Assembly (NCBI GenBank): GCA_002381565.1
Contig: DFWZ01000004.1
Location: 1 to 15,198 of the forward strand
Direction: 5' to 3'
From: Gallionella sp. UBA4121
Lineage (GTDB): Bacteria; Pseudomonadota; Gammaproteobacteria; Burkholderiales; Gallionellaceae
Length of the DNA: 15,198 nucleotides
Every line of letters starts with the position of its first letter. The first letter of the stretch is position 1. The notes under the pieces were generated by a model. That model did no database searches and was not told the DNA's origin. It saw only the letters and a program-made list of their open reading frames with translations. Position numbers and translations under genes: made by a program. Below, piece after piece: positions 4,947 to 12,059 of the stretch.

Positions 4947-5738
4947 ATGACAGATTGTAAGTCAACGGCGAAAAGTTTGAGCGAATGGTTTGCCACAGGG
5001 CAGGGCAGCTATGTTTTGACGCGCGAGCAAGCCTGGTTTGACCGCACGGTGAACGACATTTTTGGCTACAACGCACTGCAACTGGGCTTGCCGGCGCATG
5101 ATTTTTTGCGCAACAGCCGTATTCCATTGCGTTTTACCGGCGCGGATCAGCCGGGTGCGGCAGTGCGGTTGTGCGGCGATGAACTGCCGATTGACAGCGC
5201 GAGCCTGGATTTGGTATTGCTGCCGCATATTCTGGAGTTCTCCGAGCAGCCGCATGCGATTTTGCGTGAAGTAGAGCGAGTGCTGATGCCGGAGGGCAGC
5301 TTGTTGATCAGCGGCTTTAATCCGCACAGCTTGTGGGGTCTGCACCGAAAATTTGTCAGGCAGCGGGGTTATCCCTGGTGCGGTCATTTTATTGCGTTGT
5401 CGCGTATCAAGGATTGGCTGGCCTTGTTGGGTTTTGAGGTGGCAGGAGGCAGGTTTGCCGCCTATGCGCCGCCGTTCCATCAACGAAAGTGGCTGGAGCG
5501 CAGCGATTTTATGGAAGCTGCCGGTGATCGCTGGTGGGCGGTGAGCGGCGGGGTCTATTTTGTGCATGCGGTGAAGCGTGTGCCGGGAATGAGGCTGATT
5601 AAGCCGAGATGGAACGAGAATCTGGTGAAAAAACTGTTGCCGGTCGCGCCCAAGTTAAATAACACGCAATGCAACTGTGATTCAGCCCCGGGGTTGTCGG
5701 GGGAGGAAATAACCAGACATGATAAAAACAGCAAGTGA
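4947..5738 (+). CDS. yafS-like: YafS-like SAM-dependent methyltransferase
   Basis: The 263-residue product belongs to the class I methyltransferase group found between gloB and rnhA. Visible elements are an N-terminal helical segment (SLSEWFATGQGSYVLTREQA), LDLVLLPHILEFSEQPHAIL (motif II/III region), and LREVERVLMPEGSLLISGFN followed by SLWGL (post-motif region of Methyltransf_11 proteins). The glycine-rich SAM motif I is poorly preserved (ALQLGLPAHDF replaces an E/D-x-G-x-G-x-G). The Rossmann domain covers about residues 35-190. The tail after about 215 is basic and probably disordered. The substrate is unknown. GGAAG precedes the ATG. The gene opens the operon with rnhA (9-base gap), dnaQ and a hydrolase, and diverges from gloB. 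Confidence 0.83.
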   Translation: MTDCKSTAKSLSEWFATGQGSYVLTREQAWFDRTVNDIFGYNALQLGLPAHDFLRNSRIPLRFTGADQPGAAVRLCGDELPIDSASLDLVLLPHILEFSEQPHAILREVERVLMPEGSLLISGFNPHSLWGLHRKFVRQRGYPWCGHFIALSRIKDWLALLGFEVAGGRFAAYAPPFHQRKWLERSDFMEAAGDRWWAVSGGVYFVHAVKRVPGMRLIKPRWNENLVKKLLPVAPKLNNTQCNCDSAPGLSGEEITRHDKNSK

Positions 5739-5747
5739 AGATTAAAC

Positions 5748-6242
5748 ATGAATAGAGAAACAGTAGAAATTTTTACCGACGGGGCGTGCAAGGGCAATCC
5801 TGGTGTGGGCGGCTGGGGCGCGTTGCTGCGTACCCGTGGCCATGAGCGCGAGCTGTTTGGCGGCGAAGCGCATACCACCAACAATCGCATGGAACTGATG
5901 GGCGCAATTGCAGCGTTGGAAGCGTTGACCCGGAATTGCCATGTGAAGCTGCACACCGATTCCAAGTATGTGCTTCAGGGCATCACCACCTGGCTGTCTG
6001 GCTGGAAGCGCGCCGGCTGGAAGACGGCAAGCCGTCAGCCGGTAAAGAATGAGGACTTGTGGCGCAGGCTGGATGCGGCGGTGATGCAACACGAGATCGA
6101 ATGGATCTGGATCAAGGGGCACTCCGGACATGCAGGGAACGAGCACGCCGATCTGCTGGCAAATAAAGGGGTCGCGATGATATCCGGAAAACTTGTGGCC
6201 GGGCACCCGCAAGAACAGGGGGAGGGTTGCTCTGATGCGTAA
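5748..6242 (+). CDS. rnhA: Ribonuclease HI
   Basis: The 164-residue enzyme degrades the RNA strand of RNA-DNA hybrids in the cytoplasm, removing primers and R-loops. All catalytic residues are present: Asp11 in FTDGACKGNPG, Glu49 in NNRMELMGA, Asp71 in HTDSKYV, His125 in IKGHSGHAGNEHAD and Asp135 in the same segment. The basic protrusion WLSGWKRAGWKTAS is that of the E. coli-type enzyme. The C-terminus is slightly longer than in E. coli (155 residues). The start lies 9 bases after the methyltransferase stop with a weak GTGAAG site. The end overlaps the dnaQ start by 8 bases, so the two are translationally coupled. Confidence 0.98.
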   Translation: MNRETVEIFTDGACKGNPGVGGWGALLRTRGHERELFGGEAHTTNNRMELMGAIAALEALTRNCHVKLHTDSKYVLQGITTWLSGWKRAGWKTASRQPVKNEDLWRRLDAAVMQHEIEWIWIKGHSGHAGNEHADLLANKGVAMISGKLVAGHPQEQGEGCSDA

Positions 6243-6936
6243 GATCGTACTGGACACGGAAACGACCGGACTGGATCCTAAAAAAGGTCACAGAATCATA
6301 GAGATCGCCGCTATCGAGCTGGAGGGGCGCAAAGTCTCCAGGCGGCATTTTCATCATTATCTTGATCCCGAGCGCGAGGTAGACGAGGACGCAGCCCGTG
6401 TGCATGGTTTTACCTGGGATATGCTGCGCGGCCGGGCCAAGTTTGCCGACATCGCGACAAGCTTTCTGGAATTCGTCGAAGGTGCTGAGTTGATGGCGCA
6501 TAACGCGCCATTCGATATGAGCTTCATCAACAACGAACTGCACCTGCTGGGACTGCCGCAGCTGGCAAATCCGGTGGTGGATACGCTAAAGCTGGCACGC
6601 GAAATGCACCCGGGTAAAAAGAATGGCCTGGACGCCTTGTGCAGCCGATATGAGATAGACAATACCCACCGCACCCTGCATGGCGCGCTGCTTGATACCG
6701 AACTGCTCGCCGAAGTGTATTTCGCCATGACGCGCGGACAGGAAAGTTTGCTCGGTGAAGATGACGCTCCCGCTATCAGGCAGCCCGCCGTATTGAGCAC
6801 GGATGCATCACGCCCGAAACTGCGGGTGTTGCAGGCAAGTGCTGATGAGTTGGCCATGCATGCACAACAACTGGTCGACATCGACAAGGCCAGCCGTGGC
6901 GCGTGCCTGTGGACGCAGCTGGAGAGCGCAGCATGA
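6235..6936 (+). CDS. dnaQ: DNA polymerase III epsilon subunit (3'-5' proofreading exonuclease)
   Basis: The 233-residue protein has a complete DEDDh exonuclease site: Asp7 and Glu9 (LDTETTG), Asp94 (HNAPFDMSF), and His149 and Asp154 (LHGALLDTELLAEVY). QESLL (169-173) fits the beta-clamp-binding motif that follows the exonuclease domain. The C-terminal helical region (about 195-230, ending ASRGACLWTQLE) is the part that binds the polymerase alpha subunit. A start 42 bases upstream is open, but homology begins at MRKIVLDTETTG, and GGAGGG lies just before ATG 6235, so the shorter form is chosen. It overlaps the rnhA end and its own TGA overlaps the next gene's ATG. Confidence 0.97.
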   Translation: MRKIVLDTETTGLDPKKGHRIIEIAAIELEGRKVSRRHFHHYLDPEREVDEDAARVHGFTWDMLRGRAKFADIATSFLEFVEGAELMAHNAPFDMSFINNELHLLGLPQLANPVVDTLKLAREMHPGKKNGLDALCSRYEIDNTHRTLHGALLDTELLAEVYFAMTRGQESLLGEDDAPAIRQPAVLSTDASRPKLRVLQASADELAMHAQQLVDIDKASRGACLWTQLESAA

Positions 6937-7781
6937 ATGCGCGTCGCCTGGCGGCAGGGCTGTCGGTGGTCGCGCTGCTGTACGCCTCCGCCTGCGGCTA
7001 TATGTGGGCGACCCAGAAGGCGCAGGTGTTCGAGCCCACCCAGGTCTTGCAAACCACGCCTGATCGCATGGGGATGAAATATGACGAGCTGCGCATTCCG
7101 GCAGGACAGGGGGCGGATAAGGCAGAGCTCGATGCCTGGTGGGTTCCTGCGGAGCCGTCAAAGAATACGGCGCCCACCGTGCTGTATTTTCATGGCAATT
7201 ATCGCAATATCAGCAATAATCTTGAACATACGCTGCGCTTGCATCAGCTGGGCTATAACGTGTTGCTGGCGGATTATCGCGGCTATGGAAAGAGCGGTGG
7301 CGGCAAGCCCAGTGAGGTCAAGGTATATGAGGACGCAGAAGCCGCCTGGCAGTATCTGATCAAATGGCGGGGCGAAGAACCGGGACGCGCCTTCATCTAC
7401 GGGCATTCGCTGGGCGGAGCGATTGCGATCAATCTTGCGGTGCATCACCCGGAAGCTGCCGGGTTGATCACCGAAAGTACCTTCACCTCGATGACGGCGA
7501 TGGGCGAGAAGGATTATGGCTTTTTGCCGGTAGGCTGGTTGCTCAACCAGCGTTTCGAGTCTCTGCAAAAAATGCCGCAACTGAAACTCCCGGTGCTGCT
7601 GATACACGGCACATGGGACAAAAAAGTGCCGGTTGAAATGGCCAGGCAACTCTATGCCGCTGCACCTGAACCCAGGAAATTGCTCCTGATTGAAGGCGGC
7701 GAACACAACAACAGCGCCGCTATCGGCCTGGTTGAATACCGCGATGCGGTGGCGGCTTTCGTCAGGCAAAACACCCGCTGA
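6933..7781 (+). CDS. Membrane-anchored alpha/beta hydrolase (Bem46-like)
   Basis: The 282-residue protein begins with a hydrophobic N-terminal segment (about residues 5-25), a likely signal anchor. Cys21 after LYASA is at best a poor lipobox. The alpha/beta-hydrolase core follows: oxyanion strand VLYFHGNY, nucleophile elbow GHSLGG (Ser159), acid in HGTWDKKVP (Asp229) and His258 in EGGEHNN. The layout matches the Bem46/YfhR-like group of serine hydrolases of unknown substrate, usually inner-membrane attached and facing the periplasm. The ATG at 6933 overlaps the dnaQ stop (ATGA), with GGAGAG upstream. It is therefore the last gene of the methyltransferase-rnhA-dnaQ operon, an association with no obvious functional link. 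Confidence 0.9.
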   Translation: MNARRLAAGLSVVALLYASACGYMWATQKAQVFEPTQVLQTTPDRMGMKYDELRIPAGQGADKAELDAWWVPAEPSKNTAPTVLYFHGNYRNISNNLEHTLRLHQLGYNVLLADYRGYGKSGGGKPSEVKVYEDAEAAWQYLIKWRGEEPGRAFIYGHSLGGAIAINLAVHHPEAAGLITESTFTSMTAMGEKDYGFLPVGWLLNQRFESLQKMPQLKLPVLLIHGTWDKKVPVEMARQLYAAAPEPRKLLLIEGGEHNNSAAIGLVEYRDAVAAFVRQNTR

Positions 7782-7795
7782 TACAAAAAAGGCCA

Positions 7796-7816
7796 TATAA
7801 TCCGTATATTACGGAT
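7796..7816 (+). promoter_or_regulatory. Perfect -10 box with an inverted repeat centred on the likely start site
   Basis: TATAAT (7796-7801) matches the -10 consensus exactly, without a good -35. A perfect inverted repeat ATCCGTA-TAT-TACGGAT (7800-7816) begins in it and is centred at 7808, near the predicted transcription start. With no T run it looks like an operator rather than a terminator. It would control the flavoprotein gene starting at 7891. Confidence 0.45.
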
Positions 7817-7890
7817 AGCTCAAGCAGTTTTCGAATAGCTTCACAGATAATTAACTTTAAAAAGCCCGTTTTGGGCATGACGGTACAAAC

Positions 7891-9096
7891 ATGAAATCAG
7901 ATGTAATCATTATCGGTTCAGGCGCAGCAGGCCTGATGTGCGCACTTCAGGCCGGGGCGCGCGGGCGATCCGTGGTGTTGCTGGATCACGCCAAGAAGCT
8001 TGCGGAAAAGATCCGCATCTCGGGCGGCGGGCGCTGCAACTTCACCAATATCAATACCAAACCGGAAAACTTCATTTCCGAAAACCCGCATTTTTGCCGT
8101 TCTGCGCTGGCGCGCTATACGCCGAACGATTTTATCGCGCTGCTGCAAAAGCATAACATCGGCTTCCACGAAAAAACGCTGGGCCAATTGTTCTGCGACG
8201 AAGAATCCGAAGCGGTCATCGCCATGTTGCGCAGCGAATGCGATGCGGCGGGCGTAAAACGTTTCATGAGCTGCGAAGTCGGGGAAATCAAACACACGCC
8301 TTACGCTGAGGATGCAGGCATCGGCAAGAAGGCCAAGTTTTATGTCAGTACTTCACGCGGCGAATTCGAGGCGGTATCGCTGGTGATTGCCACTGGCGGC
8401 CTGTCCATCCCCAAGACGGGGGCGACACCTTTCGGTTACCACGTTGCCGAACAATTCGGCGTGCCGATCACCAAGCTGAAAGCGGGCCTTGTGCCGCTGA
8501 CCTTCGCACCCGAAGAATGGAAGCCTTATGCGGATCTCACCGGCGTATCCTTTCCCGCCATCGTGACGGTAGGCCGTCAATCTTTCCGAGAAGACCTGCT
8601 GGTGACGCATCGGGGTTTGAGCGGCCCGGTCATCCTGCAGGCGTCTTCTTATTGGCAGCCGGGGGAACCCTTGCACATCAACCTGTTGCCGGATTGCGAT
8701 ATGCAGGCTTTGCTCGACGAGAACAAGACAAGCAAGAAACTGCTTGCAAATTACCTGACGCAATGGTTCCCGAAGAGCTTTGCAGATGTGTGGTGTGAAG
8801 AGAATAAAGCCTTCGAAAACAAGCCGTTGAATCAATATAATGACAAGCAGCGTAAAGCGATCGCCGGGCAGTTGCACGACTGGCAAGTCACGCCGTCCGG
8901 CACCATGGGCTACGCCAAGGCCGAAGTGACTTGCGGCGGAATCGACACCCGGGCGCTGTCATCCAAGACCATGGAATGCCTTGAGGTTCCGGGTTTGTAT
9001 TTCATCGGTGAAGTGGTGGACGTCACAGGCCAGCTGGGCGGCTACAACTTCCAGTGGGCCTGGGCTTCCGGCTTCGCTGCGGGCCAGGCGGTATAA
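7891..9096 (+). CDS. BaiN/HI0933-family NAD(P)/FAD-dependent oxidoreductase (YhiN-like)
   Basis: The 401-residue protein opens with the FAD-binding dinucleotide fold (DVIIIGSGAAGLMCALQA). The family signature KIRISGGGRCNFTN follows at about residues 40-53, then VIATGGLSIPKTGATPFGY around 163-180. The C-terminal FAD segment has MGYAKAEVTCGGID, VPGLYFIGEVVDVTGQLGGY and NFQWAWASG. This is the TIGR00275/HI0933 group, with a Rossmann domain interrupted by an insert. Its physiological substrate is generally unknown; older names such as aminoacetone oxidase or BaiN do not prove activity here. Length is normal. Only a weak ribosome binding site precedes ATG 7891. It is probably transcribed from its own promoter near 7796. 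Confidence 0.92.
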   Translation: MKSDVIIIGSGAAGLMCALQAGARGRSVVLLDHAKKLAEKIRISGGGRCNFTNINTKPENFISENPHFCRSALARYTPNDFIALLQKHNIGFHEKTLGQLFCDEESEAVIAMLRSECDAAGVKRFMSCEVGEIKHTPYAEDAGIGKKAKFYVSTSRGEFEAVSLVIATGGLSIPKTGATPFGYHVAEQFGVPITKLKAGLVPLTFAPEEWKPYADLTGVSFPAIVTVGRQSFREDLLVTHRGLSGPVILQASSYWQPGEPLHINLLPDCDMQALLDENKTSKKLLANYLTQWFPKSFADVWCEENKAFENKPLNQYNDKQRKAIAGQLHDWQVTPSGTMGYAKAEVTCGGIDTRALSSKTMECLEVPGLYFIGEVVDVTGQLGGYNFQWAWASGFAAGQAV

Positions 9097-9149
9097 CGAG
9101 CATGGGCAATGATAGTGGAACGCACCATGCCCGTTTTCCTCACCACAAT

Positions 9150-9171
9150 CCTCTCCCGCTTGCGGGCGAGG
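9150..9171. terminator. GC-rich hairpin between the flavoprotein and the small membrane protein
   Basis: CCTC-TCCCGC and GCGGGC-GAGG form a strong stem with a small loop; one inner pair is imperfect. There is no T run, so it may be a weak attenuator or an intergenic palindrome. Its 3' arm runs into GAGGAGG, the only Shine-Dalgarno-like sequence before the ATG at 9188, so pairing would partly cover that site. Confidence 0.45.
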
Positions 9172-9187
9172 AGGCAAACGAATCGCT

Positions 9188-9493
9188 ATGCGAGTTTTAC
9201 TTGACGCCTTGAAAACAGGTTCGCCCGTGCGCAGGATATTCGCAATTATCATGACCGCAGCGCTGATCGCTTTGGGCTTGATGTTTTCGCTGCTGTTGTT
9301 CGCGTTCATCGTTGCAGCAGGACTGATCGCCTGGGGTTACCTGTTGTGGAAAACACGTGGACTGCGCAGGCAGCTGCGCGAACAGTTTCGTGAACAGGCC
9401 GCAGGCGGCGTTGTGACCGAGGTATTCACCGGCGAGATAATCGAGGGAGAAGTGATCCGCAAGGTTGTCGCAAAGGATGCGATTGAACGCTGA
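9188..9493 (+). CDS. Small membrane protein of unknown function
   Basis: The 101-residue protein has a short basic N-terminus and then about 37 hydrophobic residues (16-52), enough for two tightly packed membrane helices or one long helix. A basic stretch follows (KTRGLRRQLREQFREQ), then a charged tail with strand-like repeats (VVTEVFTGEIIEGEVI). The inside-positive basic region after the helices puts the tail in the cytoplasm. I recognise the general type of betaproteobacterial hypothetical membrane protein but no named family. GAGGAGG (9168-9174) is 13 bases from the ATG, a long spacing, and overlaps the upstream hairpin. It converges on the GGDEF-EAL gene with a 15-base gap. Confidence 0.7.
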   Translation: MRVLLDALKTGSPVRRIFAIIMTAALIALGLMFSLLLFAFIVAAGLIAWGYLLWKTRGLRRQLREQFREQAAGGVVTEVFTGEIIEGEVIRKVVAKDAIER

Positions 9494-9511
9494 TTGCTGG
9501 GTAACCAATCA
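9491..9511. terminator. Inverted repeat joining two convergent stop codons
   Basis: TGATTG (9491-9496) and CAATCA (9506-9511) are perfect inverted repeats. The first three bases are the TGA of the rightward small membrane protein. The last three, read on the other strand, are the TGA of the leftward GGDEF-EAL gene. The stem is short and lacks a T tract, so it is at most a weak bidirectional terminator. Confidence 0.3.
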
Positions 9512-11317
9512 GCTGTGCCGGGCATCGAGCACGGGACGGCCGAAGAAGTAGCCTTGCGCCCAGTCTATTCCGATATCGCGCAGGATATCAGCGGTATCTG
9601 CATCCTCGACGAACTCTGCAATTGTGATTAACTGAAGATCTTTTGCTATGTCATTGATGCGCTTGACGATCTGCCTGATTCGCTTATCCTTGATTCGCTG
9701 GATGAGGCTACCCTCTATCTTGAGAAATGAGATGGGAAGTTCGGCCAGATATTGAAATGACGAGTAACCGCTGCCGAAATCGTCTACTGCCAGCCGCATT
9801 CCAAAATCAAGAAACGGCGCCAGTTTGGCTTTTACTGCGTTCATGTCTCCCAGTAATTGTCTTTCTGTAATTTCAAGCACGAGCGGCTTGGTCGAACTCA
9901 TGTCGATATCGCACATCAGGCATGCAGTTTGCGCTTCCCTGAACAATTCATGAATCATCTCCTGATGAAGCAGGAGATCACCTGAAAGATTCACGAAATG
10001 TGCAATGAGTTCCCCGCCTGCCGCTATATTGTTGGCGCAGCGGTTCATGGTTCGTTTGATAATCTGAAAATCAATCAGATGCGTCAGCTGTAACTCTGTT
10101 GCGGCAGAGATGAATTCGATGGCTTCGATCGGTTTTCCATTTTCATCAATCAGCCTTGCCAGTGCTTCTTCGGCAACGGTTTTTCCAGTTTGAAGATCGA
10201 CGATGGTCTGATAAGCGGGAACGAGACGGTTTGTTTCTATCGCGTTGCTTATTTTTGACGCGATAGAATATACCTCATGCTTTTCCCTGGCCGCAACGAC
10301 ACGATTACGCCCGGTTTTTTTCGCTTCATAGAGCGCGGCATCTGCCGCCCTGATAAGAAAATCAGGGGCGTCCCCATCCCGTGGATAGCTGGACACGCCG
10401 ATACTGATTGTCGTTTTTATGCTTTGCCCGTTGAGTTGAATTGAAAACTGTTCGATTTTTTCCCTCAGCCGTTCGGCAATAGCGCATGCTTCTTCTTCAC
10501 CCGTGTCTGGCAGGATGGCGATAAACTCTTCTCCACCCCAACGCCCAATCCAGTCGCACGATCTCAGGGCGACTTTAGCAATCTCGCTGACACCGCTTAA
10601 GATTTTGTCACCTGTTTCATGCCCATAGTTGTCATTGATCAGTTTAAAACGATCCAGATCCATCAGGAGCAGGCTGAAAGGACTGCCGGTTCTTTTTGAT
10701 TGAGCATGCTCACGATGGATGATTTCCGTAAAAGCACGCCGGTTCAGAAGATTAGTCGTAAGGTCGACCGTCGCCATCTCCTCGAGCATCATTTTCAGCC
10801 TGGCTTGATCCAAAGCGACGCTGGCCAGCTGGGAAAATGCGACAAATGCTTCAACGCCCACTCGCTCGAAATATTCCGGGGTATCGGCAAAAATCACGAT
10901 CAGCCCTCGGTATGCCTCGTCCGGACTGCCAATCGGCAAGGTCAGCCCTTCCTGCAAACCATATTGAATGGCACGCTTACGCCATAGACCGTAAGAGGGG
11001 TCAGCCCGGACATTGACCAATACGGGTTCATTCATTGCCAACGAACGTCTGCCGGGACCTTTCATCGCTTCCGGCGACAGATCAAGGATCAGGTCTTCAG
11101 TATATTCAGATGCGCGTCCAACGGAGTAGCAGGGGCTGATCGGCTCATTATCCGGATTGCCCAGATACATCCATGCGAGGCAAATATGCTGGGAGGACGA
11201 TACAAGGGCATCGCAAGCCGCTCTCAGCACCTCGTCAGGCGTGCTCCCCTGCGCCAGGCTCGTGGTGGCGGTTAATAGTGCCTGATAGATTAGAAGCTGC
11301 TCCTGGCTTGATTCCAT
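9509..11317 (-). CDS. GAF-GGDEF-EAL cyclic-di-GMP turnover protein
   Basis: The 602-residue protein has no membrane segment. A GAF-like sensor domain covers about residues 10-172 (EVLRAACDALV, ICLAWMYLG, GLTLPIG, LIVIFADTPEYF), and a short coiled helix leads to GGDEF at about 180-342. The signature is GGEEF (261-265), preceded at the usual spacing by the I-site R252-S-C-D255, so diguanylate cyclase activity with product inhibition is expected. The EAL domain (about 355-598) keeps Glu384 (EAL), Asn443 (NLS), Glu482 (EITE), Asp512/Asp513 (DDFGSGYSS), Lys533, Glu568 (AEFVE) and Gln588 (QGYFFGRP). Phosphodiesterase activity is therefore also possible, although LKIEG replaces the more common LKID. 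AGGG precedes the ATG. It appears monocistronic and cytoplasmic; the signal sensed is unknown. Confidence 0.94.
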   Translation of the reverse strand: MESSQEQLLIYQALLTATTSLAQGSTPDEVLRAACDALVSSSQHICLAWMYLGNPDNEPISPCYSVGRASEYTEDLILDLSPEAMKGPGRRSLAMNEPVLVNVRADPSYGLWRKRAIQYGLQEGLTLPIGSPDEAYRGLIVIFADTPEYFERVGVEAFVAFSQLASVALDQARLKMMLEEMATVDLTTNLLNRRAFTEIIHREHAQSKRTGSPFSLLLMDLDRFKLINDNYGHETGDKILSGVSEIAKVALRSCDWIGRWGGEEFIAILPDTGEEEACAIAERLREKIEQFSIQLNGQSIKTTISIGVSSYPRDGDAPDFLIRAADAALYEAKKTGRNRVVAAREKHEVYSIASKISNAIETNRLVPAYQTIVDLQTGKTVAEEALARLIDENGKPIEAIEFISAATELQLTHLIDFQIIKRTMNRCANNIAAGGELIAHFVNLSGDLLLHQEMIHELFREAQTACLMCDIDMSSTKPLVLEITERQLLGDMNAVKAKLAPFLDFGMRLAVDDFGSGYSSFQYLAELPISFLKIEGSLIQRIKDKRIRQIVKRINDIAKDLQLITIAEFVEDADTADILRDIGIDWAQGYFFGRPVLDARHS

Positions 11318-11473
11318 CTGAACCCTGCATTCATATCTGATTAGATTAGTCAGTTTAACCCAAAGTCCATGCTTGGGGATTGCCTTTTACCGGGATTTGT
11401 CATCCAGGTGCTCAGGCACCCGGTGTTGCCACCAGCAAACAGTAAAACCTGAGCCAGGCCACTTTGTAACTGA

Positions 11474-12013
11474 TCAGCATGCGGCGGTTCCCGCCGGGCC
11501 GAAATTCATCCCGATCGAGAGACGTTTCTCGCAGCTTAGATTGACGCTCACCGAGTGCAAAACCTGCGGGGCGAAAAATACGAACATGCCCGCCTGTGGC
11601 GTGACTTCTGTGCGGCTGTGCCGGTCATGGATGAGCAAACTGCCCGAGTTTTCAGGCACATGGATGTAATAGACGGCAGACAGGAGTTCGTCGTCTTCGT
11701 CGTGGTCATGTTTGCTCGTGGCCTCGCCCGGTCCCATGTCGTTGAACCAGAAACCCCGCTTCAATGCCTGTTCCGGCAACCCCAGCAGACTGGCGGCAAA
11801 AGTCGTCGCCTGCGCAAAAACCCGATCGAGTGCCGGGATTCGTTGAATATCGAGGTACAGGTTCTCATGCCGTCCGCTGATGAAATGGCTGCGACGAGAA
11901 AAATCCTGTTCAGTTAAATGATGATAGCCATCCATGATTTTCCGGTTGATTTCGGCAGCCTCCGGCAGATGGCCGATATGAATGGTTGAATTCTGCAAGA
12001 GCATCGAAGTCAT
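11474..12013 (-). CDS. Putative 2OG-Fe(II) oxygenase-like protein
   Basis: From ATG 12013 the protein has 179 residues. Its C-terminal half fits the double-stranded beta-helix of the 2OG-FeII_Oxy_5 (TIGR02466-like) group: SKHDHDEDDELLSAVYYIHV, then PENSGSLLIHD, then PQAGMFVFFAPQVLHSV and KRLSIGMNFG. His102 and/or His104 with a following acidic residue would be the first metal ligands, His153 the distal histidine and Arg164 the 2-oxoglutarate anchor. The acid-rich HDHDEDDE replaces the more usual HxHP-type turn, so activity is not certain. The frame is open further upstream, but that part lies inside the preceding gene. GGGG before ATG 12004 makes that ATG an alternative start. It lies 46 bases behind the phosphomannomutase gene, probably in one operon. 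The substrate is unknown. Confidence 0.75.
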   Translation of the reverse strand: MTSMLLQNSTIHIGHLPEAAEINRKIMDGYHHLTEQDFSRRSHFISGRHENLYLDIQRIPALDRVFAQATTFAASLLGLPEQALKRGFWFNDMGPGEATSKHDHDEDDELLSAVYYIHVPENSGSLLIHDRHSRTEVTPQAGMFVFFAPQVLHSVSVNLSCEKRLSIGMNFGPAGTAAC

Positions 12014-12059
12014 CCCCGTATTCTTGTCGGTAGCCAATTGGACTTTGATCGCCGGCTGT

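Noticed and set aside
4962..6257. Long leftward frames opposite the methyltransferase and rnhA genes
   Set aside because: They are antisense shadows; the rightward frames have catalytic motifs and coupled starts.
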